A stretch of DNA of 64,000 nt from Bacillota bacterium (lineage in GTDB: Bacteria > Bacillota > Bacilli > Paenibacillales > Paenibacillaceae): NCBI GenBank assembly GCA_023433615.1, contig JAEZCJ010000047.1, positions 1 to 64,000 of the forward strand, given 5' to 3'. Of this stretch, positions 30,611 to 38,286 are shown piece by piece. How positions within the stretch are numbered: position 1 is the stretch's first letter; each line of letters opens with the position of its first letter. A program made the translations under genes and the position numbers. Under the pieces are notes generated by a model, which was not told where the DNA came from, made no database searches, and was given only the letters and a program-made list of their open reading frames with translations.

Positions 30611-31333
30611 ATGGAATATATCGATGCCTTAGTGAAAATCGGCGCAGGCAGCGCCCATCCCGGAGGCTTCAGCACGACGCTGAAACAACTTCGGAGCTAC
30701 CCATTGCCCCCGAATAGCCGCATCTTGGAGATTGGCTGCGGTACCGGTAAGACGGCCTGCTATTTGGCAGCTCAAGGACATCGCGTCAGCGCGATCGACA
30801 TCCATGATCGAATGATCGAGAAAGCGATTCAGCGCTCTTCGAATGATAAGGTGACGGTTGACTTCGCTGTCGGGAATGCGACTAACCTCCCTTTCGAAGC
30901 GAATAGCTTCGACATTGTCATGGCCGAATCCGTACTCAACTTCACGGATGTCCGTTCCAGCCTCGCCGAATGCTTCCGGGTTCTATGCGACGGCGGCGTA
31001 CTGTACGCCAGAGAGATCTTATCAAGCCCGGAACTGCCTGACGATGCTGCACGAGAGCTTGGCACATTCTTCGGACTCAAGCAGATCATGTCCTCCGATC
31101 AATGGTTGGAAGCCTTGCAGAAAATCGGATATTCAAATGCGGAGTTGCTTGAATGCGAGAAGTTCCGGCTTGCCCCTCCTGAGGAAGAAGCTGAACATAA
31201 CGACATGTTCAAATATCAGGACAGCGATACGCTCACGGACTTGTCGGTCTGGCAAACCTTGCTGCGTCACGATGATCTGTTATTCGACAACTCGAAATAC
31301 CTATATAACGGACTAATTCGTGCTACAAGGTAA
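30611..31333 (+). CDS. SAM-dependent methyltransferase, class I
   Basis: A 240-residue Rossmann-fold methyltransferase. Motif I is 'ILEIGCGTGKTACYLAAQGH', with the acidic 'VSAIDIHDRMIEKA' strand 2, 'FAVGNATNLPFEANSFDIVMAESVLNF' (motifs II-III) and 'VLCDGGVLYAREIL' (post-II). This pattern is that of small-molecule methyltransferases of the UbiE/COQ5-like group; the substrate is not deducible. A GAGGGAA site precedes the ATG. It is divergent from the gerP block and stands alone. Confidence 0.88.
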   Translation: MEYIDALVKIGAGSAHPGGFSTTLKQLRSYPLPPNSRILEIGCGTGKTACYLAAQGHRVSAIDIHDRMIEKAIQRSSNDKVTVDFAVGNATNLPFEANSFDIVMAESVLNFTDVRSSLAECFRVLCDGGVLYAREILSSPELPDDAARELGTFFGLKQIMSSDQWLEALQKIGYSNAELLECEKFRLAPPEEEAEHNDMFKYQDSDTLTDLSVWQTLLRHDDLLFDNSKYLYNGLIRATR

Positions 31334-31476
31334 CGACGTTGGGTAAGCATACAAACGGTCTGCCGCCGCACGGAATACAATGCAGTACTTCCAACCGTTA
31401 GGAGGTGGTCCGCAGACATTTAGTGCATTCATGCTTAACTCGTACATGTGGGTGGGTGCTTGCGTGGAACGGGAAA

Positions 31477-31510
31477 ATCGCGGCACCTGCATGCAGGCCG
31501 GTGCCGCGAT
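31477..31510. terminator. Hairpin in the 31334-31630 intergenic stretch
   Basis: ATCGCGGCACC and GGTGCCGCGAT form an 11-base perfect stem with a 12-base loop; on the minus strand it is followed by TTTTCCC. It is 144 bases after the methyltransferase and about 120 bases downstream of yjcZ copy 3. The surrounding 297 bases contain no gene I can support. Confidence 0.5.
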
Positions 31511-31575
31511 TAAGCTCCCTGTCTTGCAGGAACGCCATCTATGCGAATGTTGGACAAGCCCTGCCAACAACGCAA

Positions 31576-31608
31576 GATACGCCCCGATAACGTGTATCGA
31601 GGCGTATC
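31576..31608 (-). terminator. Probable terminator of yjcZ copy 3
   Basis: GATACGCC and GGCGTATC enclose an inner CGAT/ATCG pair with one mismatch, 22 bases downstream of the yjcZ stop at 31631. The T-run is weak. Confidence 0.5.
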
Positions 31609-31630
31609 TGCTCGGTTGCATTATGTTACT

Positions 31631-31729
31631 TTACACAAAAACCGAAGTAGAAATGATCACGAGGAGAATAAACAGAACAAGAATAACACCTGTGGAAGTG
31701 AAAAGTCCTGCACGCCCTACACAGCTCAC
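31631..31729 (-). CDS. YjcZ-family sporulation peptide (copy 3)
   Basis: A 32-residue peptide starting 'MSCVGRAGLFTSTGVILVLF' (GTG start) and ending 'ILLVIISTSVFV'. It differs from copy 2 by only a few residues. GGAGGG stands upstream, and a CATACATTA box 40 bases before the start matches the one in front of copy 2. The gene is about 6 kb from copy 2, so the pair is a dispersed duplication carrying its promoter. Confidence 0.85.
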   Translation of the reverse strand: MSCVGRAGLFTSTGVILVLFILLVIISTSVFV

Positions 31730-31768
31730 TGAAAGCCCTCCTTCACAGTCATTTTCATCTTGCAAGAC

Positions 31769-31777
31769 TAATGTATG
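31769..31777 (-). promoter_or_regulatory. Sigma-K-like -10 element before yjcZ copy 3
   Basis: CATACATTA on the minus strand, followed downstream by a TCTTG stretch, is identical to the element before copy 2 at nearly the same distance (40 versus 42 bases) from the start codon. Confidence 0.5.
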
Positions 31778-31857
31778 CACGGAGGGCAGTAGTATCTTGA
31801 ACAAATGTCCCCATTTGGATAAAATAGACGTTTTGCCGCTTGTCCATGAGAGGAATC

Positions 31858-32586
31858 CTACCCTTCGTAGCCTTCGATGAGTAGTCCGCCGTAAGGTTCC
31901 ATGATTCGTTCGCAGAACGACGCGAGGCTTTGGTGATCGTCGCGCGAATAGACCGCTTCCAAGCAGTCTTCCAGTTCAGCCGCCGCTTCCGGCAAGCGCT
32001 CTTGAAGGATACGATAGAGATGCTTGCCCTCCCCTATCCAGCAATCATTCGTTCGCAACAGAAATTCGCAAGCCATTATCGTCATTTTTCCGACGACGAA
32101 CCATTTCTCGCATCGAGGAATCGCGCCTTGCAGATCGGCTATTTTCTCGGACAGCATATATCGGGCAAAGTCGCGTTCGGATGTTGACCACGGCAAGGGA
32201 CCGTAAGACAAATCGTTTTTTGCAACCTCTATAATTTTTACCCCTGTCTTCTTGGCGGTGAGGACAATCCCCTCCGCGATCAATCGCTGCAAGGTAGGGT
32301 TCGCATCATGCAAGCCCACCTTGAATGCCTCCCGGTAATTGGTCCGACTCAGCATGATGCATTCGATTAACCAATCGTCGTAGGCATGAATCCGCCGAAA
32401 ACTGTCCGGCTCGGCTGACGTCACGATGACGATGTCCAGATCGGATAGCGCATCATGAGCATCCCGGCTCGCACTGCCGCCAAGGACTGCTAATAGGCAA
32501 TTCGGGTAATGCTGAGCAATAAATCGCTTTGCCGTTTCGATTGGCGAAGTTCGCATACAATCATCTCCATCATCGATCGAATCCAT
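31858..32586 (-). CDS. Nucleotidyltransferase-domain protein
   Basis: A 242-residue protein with the polymerase-beta-type signature 'LLAVLGGSASRDAHDALSDLDIVIV' (GS-x9-D-x-D, catalytic aspartates in SDLDI), followed by a helical half like minimal or kanamycin-type nucleotidyltransferases ('ERDFARYMLSEKIADLQGAI'). It may modify a small molecule or tRNA end, but no closer assignment is safe. The ATG used here lies directly after the gerPC stop (GGGGAG upstream); an alternative ATG at codon 11 has GGAG eight bases before and would give an equally complete domain. Confidence 0.82.
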   Translation of the reverse strand: MDSIDDGDDCMRTSPIETAKRFIAQHYPNCLLAVLGGSASRDAHDALSDLDIVIVTSAEPDSFRRIHAYDDWLIECIMLSRTNYREAFKVGLHDANPTLQRLIAEGIVLTAKKTGVKIIEVAKNDLSYGPLPWSTSERDFARYMLSEKIADLQGAIPRCEKWFVVGKMTIMACEFLLRTNDCWIGEGKHLYRILQERLPEAAAELEDCLEAVYSRDDHQSLASFCERIMEPYGGLLIEGYEG

Positions 32587-33207
32587 TCATGGCTCCCCGG
32601 CCTGATCGGCCTTTTCTTCTGATTTGTGATGTAAGTAATCCAGATAACTTTTCACGGAGATTAAGAGATCGCTCTGAATCTTGCGTGTTACAGCGGCGCT
32701 GCTCCCGCCTTGTTTGACGTATAATTCGATCCGTTCGACTGCTTGGCGATCCATGTCCTCGACAATGGACCGCAAGCTTGCCGGGTCGAGGTGTATGGAT
32801 TGCTTACTCGCCTGATCTCGAAGTGCATCGGTTATTTCATTATGTATATAGCTGTGTATGGCTTTGCGAATGGTATCGGACTCGGATTCGGAACGCGTAT
32901 CACCCCCGTTCGGCGGCTGGCCGACGGGAACATTCTCGGAGTGCTTGTCTCCCACCCACATGTCTTCGATCTCGCCTGTCTCGCCATGTCTAAGCCCGAT
33001 CACGAGTGTTCCGTTCAGATTCTCTACTTTTAGTTGGTCAAATTTATATTCAATGGTTCCAATCGATTGTTTCGGCGTTTCCTGTACCTTTTGAATCAGA
33101 TCCTTAAGCGCATTGATCTCATTCTCCATCTTCACGATTTTGTCGGATTGCATGCACATCGTTCTGTACATATGATTAAGCCACATGTAGGGATTCTGGT
33201 TCGACAT
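32587..33207 (-). CDS. gerPC: Spore germination protein GerPC
   Basis: A 206-residue protein, normal length for GerPC. An N-terminal coiled-coil part ('MYRTMCMQSDKIVKMENEINALKDLIQKV') is followed by the family core 'IGTIEYKFDQLKVENLNGTLVIGLRHG' and a long helical C-terminal half. GerPC normally lies between gerPB and gerPD; here it has moved about 3.6 kb away and is coupled to a nucleotidyltransferase gene. The start at 33207 is set by GGAGGG seven bases upstream. Confidence 0.9.
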   Translation of the reverse strand: MSNQNPYMWLNHMYRTMCMQSDKIVKMENEINALKDLIQKVQETPKQSIGTIEYKFDQLKVENLNGTLVIGLRHGETGEIEDMWVGDKHSENVPVGQPPNGGDTRSESESDTIRKAIHSYIHNEITDALRDQASKQSIHLDPASLRSIVEDMDRQAVERIELYVKQGGSSAAVTRKIQSDLLISVKSYLDYLHHKSEEKADQAGEP

Positions 33208-33290
33208 CAGGCTCCCTCCTCTCTCACCGTTCATTATATGCCGTTGGTTCGGGCATCTTGCATGAAAGTAAGAGGTGTCATCAAAGCATA

Positions 33291-33334
33291 AAGGTGTTCA
33301 GAGAATCCGGATTGGCCGAATTTCTGAACACCTT
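33291..33334 (-). terminator. Terminator of the glycine/tyrosine-rich gene at 33362
   Basis: AAGGTGTTCAGA and TCTGAACACCTT form a 12-base perfect stem with an inner partial hairpin, 27 bases downstream of the stop at 33362. Confidence 0.75.
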
Positions 33335-33361
33335 AACCTGCAACCTTATGACGGCGTTACA

Positions 33362-33637
33362 TTACCAGAAGTAGCCCGGGTAACCGTAGCCGTAGCCGTA
33401 ACCATACGGGCTATAACCGAATCCGCCGACAAACGGCGAAGTGCCGATCGCGAGCAGATCGAATAGCGCGAGCGGTAATATTGCCTTTGTTCTGACATGC
33501 TTTCCCTTCTCTTGTACAAGAATCACGCGAGTTCCCTTAATGCTGAGCAGCTTGCCTGAAGCTACGGACCCGTCTTTCTTCAACGCATAGACTTGTTGTC
33601 CGATCAGCTTATATGCTTGTTTCTTGGTAACTGGCAC
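33362..33637 (-). CDS. Hypothetical protein, Sm/KOW-like N-domain with glycine/tyrosine-rich tail
   Basis: A 91-residue protein. Residues 1-50 ('AYKLIGQQVYALKKDGSVASGKLLSIKGTRVILVQEK') look like a small beta-barrel; a short hydrophobic middle ('AILPLALFDLLAIG') precedes a tail of Gly-Tyr repeats ('GYSPYGYGYGYGYPGYFW'). The plan is the same as in the gene at 24496. GTG start with GGAGG eight bases upstream. The tail resembles those of coat proteins such as the CotG/YheN type in composition only. Context suggests a spore-surface protein; function unknown. Confidence 0.72.
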   Translation of the reverse strand: MPVTKKQAYKLIGQQVYALKKDGSVASGKLLSIKGTRVILVQEKGKHVRTKAILPLALFDLLAIGTSPFVGGFGYSPYGYGYGYGYPGYFW

Positions 33638-34150
33638 AACCGATTCCTCCTCATGGATAGGGTATAGCGGAATGCGTGGGGGGCGACAACCGTCATGATG
33701 CTGATCCCGCTACTACAAGCTATGTGCTCGAAGCTCTATTGCTTGTATGCTTCCAATGAATGTGCAGTTATCCAGCCCGATGATAGGAACAATTGACTCA
33801 ATCAAGGCACATTTGAGGTGAATGCACATATAATTGCCTACATTGCAGGGATTCGGGATGACCAAAGAGAGCATAACCGGATGTTCCGCCAAATGTACAG
33901 AGAGTTGACTGGACAGGAAGTTACGGGGATGAATAATCAACCTCCTGAACAAGTACATTCGTCTGCATGTTTAATTCAATAAGCCTGAGAGATCAACCGC
34001 ATTTCGCGGTCTTTCTCTCAGGCTTATCAGGTTGTGCTTTCACTCATCGCATAGGTTATTGGTGCCTTCCGGGCGAATCTTCGATGGGTTTGTTATTTGT
34101 TTATCGGGACAAAATAGGTATACGAATAACAGACTTAGGGGTGAAGATTC
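33638..34150. other. 513-base stretch without a supported gene; strong two-tier hairpin
   Basis: The main feature is the inverted repeat AAGCCTGAGAGA (33981) ... TCTCTCAGGCTT (34014-34025) with an inner ACCGC/GCGGT stem, as strong as a terminator but without a T-run. On the minus strand a frame of up to 81 codons (33713-33958) is relatively AT-rich, contains an internal AGGAGG but no ATG, GTG or good TTG start after it, and shows no family I know, so I do not call it a gene. Confidence 0.5.
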
Positions 34151-34324
34151 ATGCAGACGTTGAATGATCTTGTGAAGAAGCTCTCCCACGATTATTTGCT
34201 ATTGACTATAGGAGCGCTACTGTTTCTGACGATAAAGGCGATTCTCGGCTACTTAACCTTTCGTCATTATAATAAACGCCTCGAGATAATCGAAGCGAAA
34301 ATCGATGACATAAGAACGAGGTGA
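34151..34324 (+). CDS. Small single-span membrane protein preceding YetF
   Basis: A 57-residue protein: short polar N-terminus 'MQTLNDLVKKLSHD', one hydrophobic helix ('YLLLTIGALLFLTIKAILGYLTF') and a charged C-terminal helix ('RLEIIEAKIDDIRTR'). It has GGGGTG seven bases upstream of the ATG. Its stop is four bases before the GTG of the YetF gene, so the two are certainly co-translated. No named family; probably a partner of the YetF protein. Confidence 0.7.
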   Translation: MQTLNDLVKKLSHDYLLLTIGALLFLTIKAILGYLTFRHYNKRLEIIEAKIDDIRTR

Positions 34325-34328
34325 CACC

Positions 34329-35042
34329 GTGTCCGCTCATTGGATCATATTCGGGAGAAGCATCGCAGCATTCGTGCTGCTGCTATTCGTCACTAGAATG
34401 TTAGGGAAACAGACACTCTCTACCATGAATCTGCATGAGTTCGTCACAGCCGTCATTCTCGGCGCCATCGCCGCCAATTTGGCATTTAACGAGAAGATCC
34501 AGATCAGCCACCTCATTATATCGCTGGGTGTATTTGCTATCGTCTCCTACGTTCTGCTTAAGCTATCCTTGAAGAATCGTAAACTCCGAAAGCTTCTCAA
34601 TGGAGCTCCTTCAGTCATCATCCAGAACGGCATGATCCTGGAAGAGAACATGAAGAAGAATAAAATTACGCTGGATTCGCTCAATGAGATGCTGCGGGAG
34701 AAGAACGTGTTCAATCCCGACGAAGTGGACTATGCCCTCTTGGAGAGCAACGGAAAATTATCTGTCATGCTTAAATCGCAGTTTCGGCCAGTAACCTTAC
34801 AGGATATGAAGTTACCGATGACCGCTTCAAAAAGGTTATTCCCGATCGAGATCATCATGGACGGCAAGTGGATGCAAGAGAACCTAAACCATTCGGACAT
34901 CGATACTAAGCAGGTGATCGCCGAGCTTAACAATAGGAACAAAACCTTTAAAGATGTTTTCTACGCCGTTAGGGGCTCAGACGGTTGCCTATACTTCGAT
35001 TTCTATGCAGATCATCTCCGACACCCTATCGACAATGAATGA
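34329..35042 (+). CDS. YetF/DUF421-family membrane protein
   Basis: A 237-residue protein with three N-terminal membrane segments, 'FGRSIAAFVLLLFVTRMLGKQTL' and the DUF421 hallmark 'FVTAVILGAIAANLAF', then a cytosolic DUF421 domain of about 140 residues ('IIQNGMILEENMKKNKITLDSL', 'ALLESNGKLSV'). Members are common and multiple in spore-formers; their role is not settled, although some sit in spoVA/2Duf gene groups. GTG start with GAGG seven bases upstream. It forms an operon with the 57-residue membrane protein. Confidence 0.9.
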   Translation: MSAHWIIFGRSIAAFVLLLFVTRMLGKQTLSTMNLHEFVTAVILGAIAANLAFNEKIQISHLIISLGVFAIVSYVLLKLSLKNRKLRKLLNGAPSVIIQNGMILEENMKKNKITLDSLNEMLREKNVFNPDEVDYALLESNGKLSVMLKSQFRPVTLQDMKLPMTASKRLFPIEIIMDGKWMQENLNHSDIDTKQVIAELNNRNKTFKDVFYAVRGSDGCLYFDFYADHLRHPIDNE

Positions 35043-35052
35043 AACTGTTCGT

Positions 35053-35985
35053 CTATTTACGTCGATTGATTAACGTATCGATCGATCCGCCTCTGGAGAT
35101 GATCTGAACCGCTGTACCGAACATTTCATCCATGCTCATAATGGAGAACTTGGGGTAGCTCGCTAGGTCGTGGAGAATGGTATCCGTTACAATGACCTGC
35201 TCGATGTTGGGATGCTCCGTCAGCTTCGTTACGCAATCATCGGAGAACAATCCGTGCGACGCAATGACATAGGCTTTGTTCGCGCCTCTCTTCGTTAGCT
35301 CGTCTACCGCGTTAACGACCGTGCGCCCCGTGTCGATAATGTCATCCACAATGATAGGCGTTCGCCCCTCGACCTCACCGATGACTTGGGCTTGATCGGT
35401 ACGCTTCGTATTGATCATCATGGCGAAAGGCACGTTCAGGCGACTCGCCATCGTCTCCGTCATTTTCGCGCGAGCGGCATCGGGCGAAACCACGATTGGA
35501 TTCGGGATATTCAGGCTCTTCAGCTTCTGCGTCATGAGATCGAGCGCAGTAAGGTGATCGACCGGTATTCTGAAGAAGCCTTGAATGGCATCTGAATTGA
35601 GGTCTACCGTAACGACGCGGTCAGCGCCTACCTTCGTCAGGATGTCCGCAATCATCTTGGCGGTGATCGGTTCGCGCGGCGCCTTCTTCTTGGCATGTCT
35701 CGCATAACCGAAGTAAGGGATGATGAGATTCACGGTTTGAGCCGAAGCGCGCTTGGCAGCATCGATCATAATGAGCAGCTCGATTAAATTCTCGTTAATC
35801 GGATGGGACAAGGAGTGCACGATGAAAATATCGCAGGTGCGCAGCGGTTCCTGGTATTTGACATAGATCTCGCCGCTCTTGAATCGCGAGATCTCGACTT
35901 GTCCGAGTTCGATGTTCAGATACTGGCAGATTCGTTCTGCCAGAGGGCGATTCGACGTTCCGGCGTAAATTTTGATTTGCTTCAC
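35053..35985 (-). CDS. prs: Ribose-phosphate pyrophosphokinase (PRPP synthetase), divergent paralogue
   Basis: A 310-residue enzyme that makes phosphoribosyl pyrophosphate from ribose 5-phosphate and ATP. It shows 'KIYAGTSNRPLAERICQYL' at the start, 'SRFKSGEIYVKY', 'IPYFGYARHAKKKAPREPITAKMIADIL' (catalytic flexible loop) and the PRPP-binding 'IVDDIIDTGRTV', where most enzymes have VDDMIDTAGT. The loop differs from the canonical 'GYARQDRK' type, so it is probably an additional copy beside the housekeeping prs near gcaD. It stands alone and is followed upstream by an anti-sigma operon. Confidence 0.9.
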   Translation of the reverse strand: MKQIKIYAGTSNRPLAERICQYLNIELGQVEISRFKSGEIYVKYQEPLRTCDIFIVHSLSHPINENLIELLIMIDAAKRASAQTVNLIIPYFGYARHAKKKAPREPITAKMIADILTKVGADRVVTVDLNSDAIQGFFRIPVDHLTALDLMTQKLKSLNIPNPIVVSPDAARAKMTETMASRLNVPFAMMINTKRTDQAQVIGEVEGRTPIIVDDIIDTGRTVVNAVDELTKRGANKAYVIASHGLFSDDCVTKLTEHPNIEQVIVTDTILHDLASYPKFSIMSMDEMFGTAVQIISRGGSIDTLINRRK

Positions 35986-36059
35986 ACAGCAGCCTCCTAC
36001 GGATCAACATTTCGGTCGTCCTCTATTTTACCATGTTTCGCCGCTCGCTACCTACAACA

Positions 36060-36096
36060 ATCGACCCGTGACGAATGCGAATCGCCACGGGTCGAT
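36060..36096 (-). terminator. Terminator of the sigma/anti-sigma operon
   Basis: ATCGACCCGTG and CACGGGTCGAT form an 11-base stem with a 15-base loop just downstream of the stop at 36104 on the minus strand. Confidence 0.7.
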
Positions 36097-36103
36097 GCAT
36101 GAT

Positions 36104-37219
36104 TCATAACGGCGTTGCGTAATACATGTACTTGACCTTATCGCCTTCAAAATAGAGCAAGAACGTCCCCCTTCCTAGATAGTAGTTCCATTCCAATTCG
36201 GATTCCCAGTTCGGCTTGCCCAGTATCTCGCGGACTTCGGCCTTGCTCAGTCCGACCGCAATGCCGTCCATGGTCCGATAATTATCGCCTGCGATTAACA
36301 CGTCGTCATCCCAAGTGAACAAGCGGCCGTCATCGTAGCTATTGATGCCCCACAGCTTATCCGGAACGCTGGGATAGTAGTAAGGCAGGCTATAATCCAG
36401 CGGCAGGCTCTCGGCTGGATTCCGCAGTTCCAGACCGGCAATGTTCACGCGCTCTTCCTCCAGATAATAGCTGTCGTCGATTACCGCTTCTTCGATCGTG
36501 GAAGCGAGTGCCTGGGCACGCTCTTGCAGGTCCAGAAACTGCGATAACGGAGAGTCGGGCTGCAGAATTCGATGCGCCGCCATCGCGATCATCCCATCCC
36601 CATTGATCTGCGCGCCGCCTAAGTCCAGCGTGTTGTCGGCCGCATAGTAAGGCACGGTATAGATCTTGTCGCCGGCATGATAGCGGAGCAGCAGATCAGG
36701 ACTCCCCGATGCCGGCTGCCGAACGGCGCTTGTCTCGTAAGACAGTTGACCGAAAAACCATTCGACCGCGTCCGGTACGTCCATGACATCCCCGTCTTGC
36801 AGTCGAATCGTGACGCGGCTGACCTCTTCAGGGGCGAAGGGCAATGCCTCCCATATGATTTCGCCAGGGAACGTCTGGACCTGCAGCAGCGTCTCATCCT
36901 TCACCGGATCCGTCCAGCGTTCGGCTTCCGGATCATCGGGCGCTGCCGGAACCGGCTGCTCGTTCTGCTGTAGAATACTCTCCCTCATCCAGCTCTCGAC
37001 ACGGTCCCAATTCGTTAGCAATCCCGTAATCATTACAACGATTGCAGCGCCGAGCGCTAGCGACCCGATGAATACCTTCTTACGTTCCGGGGACGTGCGC
37101 GTACCAGCCTTCGACACGACCTGCTCGATCCGGTTCATATGCTCCTGCGTAAACGTCCGATGCGCATACGGCCCCGTCCGTAATCTGCGGAACCACTCGG
37201 GTTCAGTATGTTTATTCAT
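36104..37219 (-). CDS. Membrane-anchored putative anti-sigma or sigma-associated protein
   Basis: A 371-residue protein with a cytosolic N-terminus of about 45 residues that contains 'PEWFRRLRTGPYAHRTFTQEHMNRIEQVV', one membrane helix (residues 48-66, 'VFIGSLALGAAIVVMITGLL') and a large outer part. Its last domain ('SLPYYYPSVPDKLWGINSYDDG' and 'GIAVGLSKAEVREILGKP') looks like a small beta domain. It overlaps the upstream ECF sigma gene by eight bases, the position and topology of an anti-sigma factor, although the zinc-binding HXXXCXXC motif is absent. Confidence 0.8.
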   Translation of the reverse strand: MNKHTEPEWFRRLRTGPYAHRTFTQEHMNRIEQVVSKAGTRTSPERKKVFIGSLALGAAIVVMITGLLTNWDRVESWMRESILQQNEQPVPAAPDDPEAERWTDPVKDETLLQVQTFPGEIIWEALPFAPEEVSRVTIRLQDGDVMDVPDAVEWFFGQLSYETSAVRQPASGSPDLLLRYHAGDKIYTVPYYAADNTLDLGGAQINGDGMIAMAAHRILQPDSPLSQFLDLQERAQALASTIEEAVIDDSYYLEEERVNIAGLELRNPAESLPLDYSLPYYYPSVPDKLWGINSYDDGRLFTWDDDVLIAGDNYRTMDGIAVGLSKAEVREILGKPNWESELEWNYYLGRGTFLLYFEGDKVKYMYYATPL

Positions 37220-37763
37220 AAGCTGCAGCCTCCTTCCAGTTCCGCATCATATACTTACGCGCCCGGAACAACCTGCTTCGAACGGTTCCCTCGGTCACTT
37301 GGAGCAACTCGGCGATCTCCTTCGTCGTAAGCTCGAATTGCGCGTGCAGCAGGAGCGCTTCCCTGAGCTTGAGCGGCAGCTTCAGCACTTCGAGCCAGAT
37401 GTCGTCCGAGAACTGGTTCGCCAGCGCTTCCTGCTCCGCGGAGGGATTGCCTCCCCGTTCCGCGATGCGATCGACCAGCGTTACCTTCCGCAGGAATGCC
37501 GACCGTTTATAGGAGATCGCCGTGTTCCGCGTCATGACGAGCAGCCATGTCTTGATGGACGATGCGCCGCGGAACGCAGCGATGCCGCGATAAGCCTTGA
37601 TGAAGACTTCCTGCGCGATATCATCGGCCATGTCGCGTTTCTTGGTGATCAGATAAGCGAGGTTCCACACCTCCTGACCATACGTCTCCATGAGCTGCCG
37701 GAAGCTCGAGGCGTCCAACTGCTCGATATAACGCAAGTCTTGGTCGATTGTCGTCATCTCCAT
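37212..37763 (-). CDS. ECF RNA polymerase sigma factor
   Basis: A 183-residue sigma factor of the extracytoplasmic-function class. Region 2 is 'FRQLMETYGQEVWNLAYLITKKRDMADDIAQEVFIKAYRGIAAFRG', with the -10-melting 'SSIKTWLLVMTRNTAISYKR'. Region 4 is 'LPLKLREALLLHAQFELTTKEIAELLQVTEGTVRSRLFRARKYM'. It is controlled by the downstream membrane protein and is encoded directly after a lipoprotein gene, whose TGA overlaps this ATG. Several start codons are possible at the overlap; the first ATG is used here. Confidence 0.92.
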   Translation of the reverse strand: MEMTTIDQDLRYIEQLDASSFRQLMETYGQEVWNLAYLITKKRDMADDIAQEVFIKAYRGIAAFRGASSIKTWLLVMTRNTAISYKRSAFLRKVTLVDRIAERGGNPSAEQEALANQFSDDIWLEVLKLPLKLREALLLHAQFELTTKEIAELLQVTEGTVRSRLFRARKYMMRNWKEAAAYE

Positions 37764-38286
37764 TCTACCTTAACGATTTGTTGCAGCGCTGCGTCATACG
37801 TATACGTTCCCCGATACAGATCCTCGCCTGCTCCGAACCATTCGAAGCTGACGAGAAGACGCTCATCTCCGGGCCATTCTTCAACGGTATAATAAGGATC
37901 AGATCGGTCGTTCTCTTGCTCGCTCATCACGCCGTTGTCCCAGTACGCCGACAATGTCGTCTGGTCAGGGAGCGCATTGACGTTGAAGTCGGCCGTATCG
38001 ACGATGAACGCCTCTCCCCAAGTACGTGCTTGCCTAGTGACCGCGACATAGCGGATGTCCGGCGACCAGAGGAAGCGATTATGATACATCGCTTCAGAAG
38101 ACCAGACGATTCGATCGTCTCCGGTTCGTCTTCTTTCTCCTCCGGGACATCATCAATTGCATCTTGCACGACTAGCGCCTGCGCGTCAACCTGCTCCTGC
38201 TCAGCTTGCGGCTCCGACGAATTGCAGGACGCGAGCAGCAACCCAAGCGCGATAAAGGTTGACCTGCGCACGATATGGTTTATCAT
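37754..38286 (-). pseudogene. Lipoprotein gene interrupted by a frameshift
   Basis: The first part (start 38286, behind GGAGGGG) encodes a lipoprotein signal 'HIVRRSTFIALGLLLASC' with a following acidic stretch ('VPEEKEDEPETIES'). The frame then runs out of homology, while the frame one base over continues 'WSSEAMYHNRFLWSPDIRYVAV' and ends at 37754 with 'QQIVKVEWR'. A single missing base near 38100-38112 would join them as '...ETIES-x-WSSEAMYHNR'. The gene leads the sigma/anti-sigma operon. It may be a real loss of function or a sequencing error. Confidence 0.75.

Noticed and set aside
31380..31880. Plus-strand frame of 166 codons
   Set aside because: Covers two hairpins and runs antisense to yjcZ copy 3; no ribosome site that fits and no similarity.
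33713..33958. Possible 81-codon gene on the minus strand
   Set aside because: Its only good ribosome site (AGGAGG) lies inside the frame with no usable start after it except ATT, and no family is recognisable.
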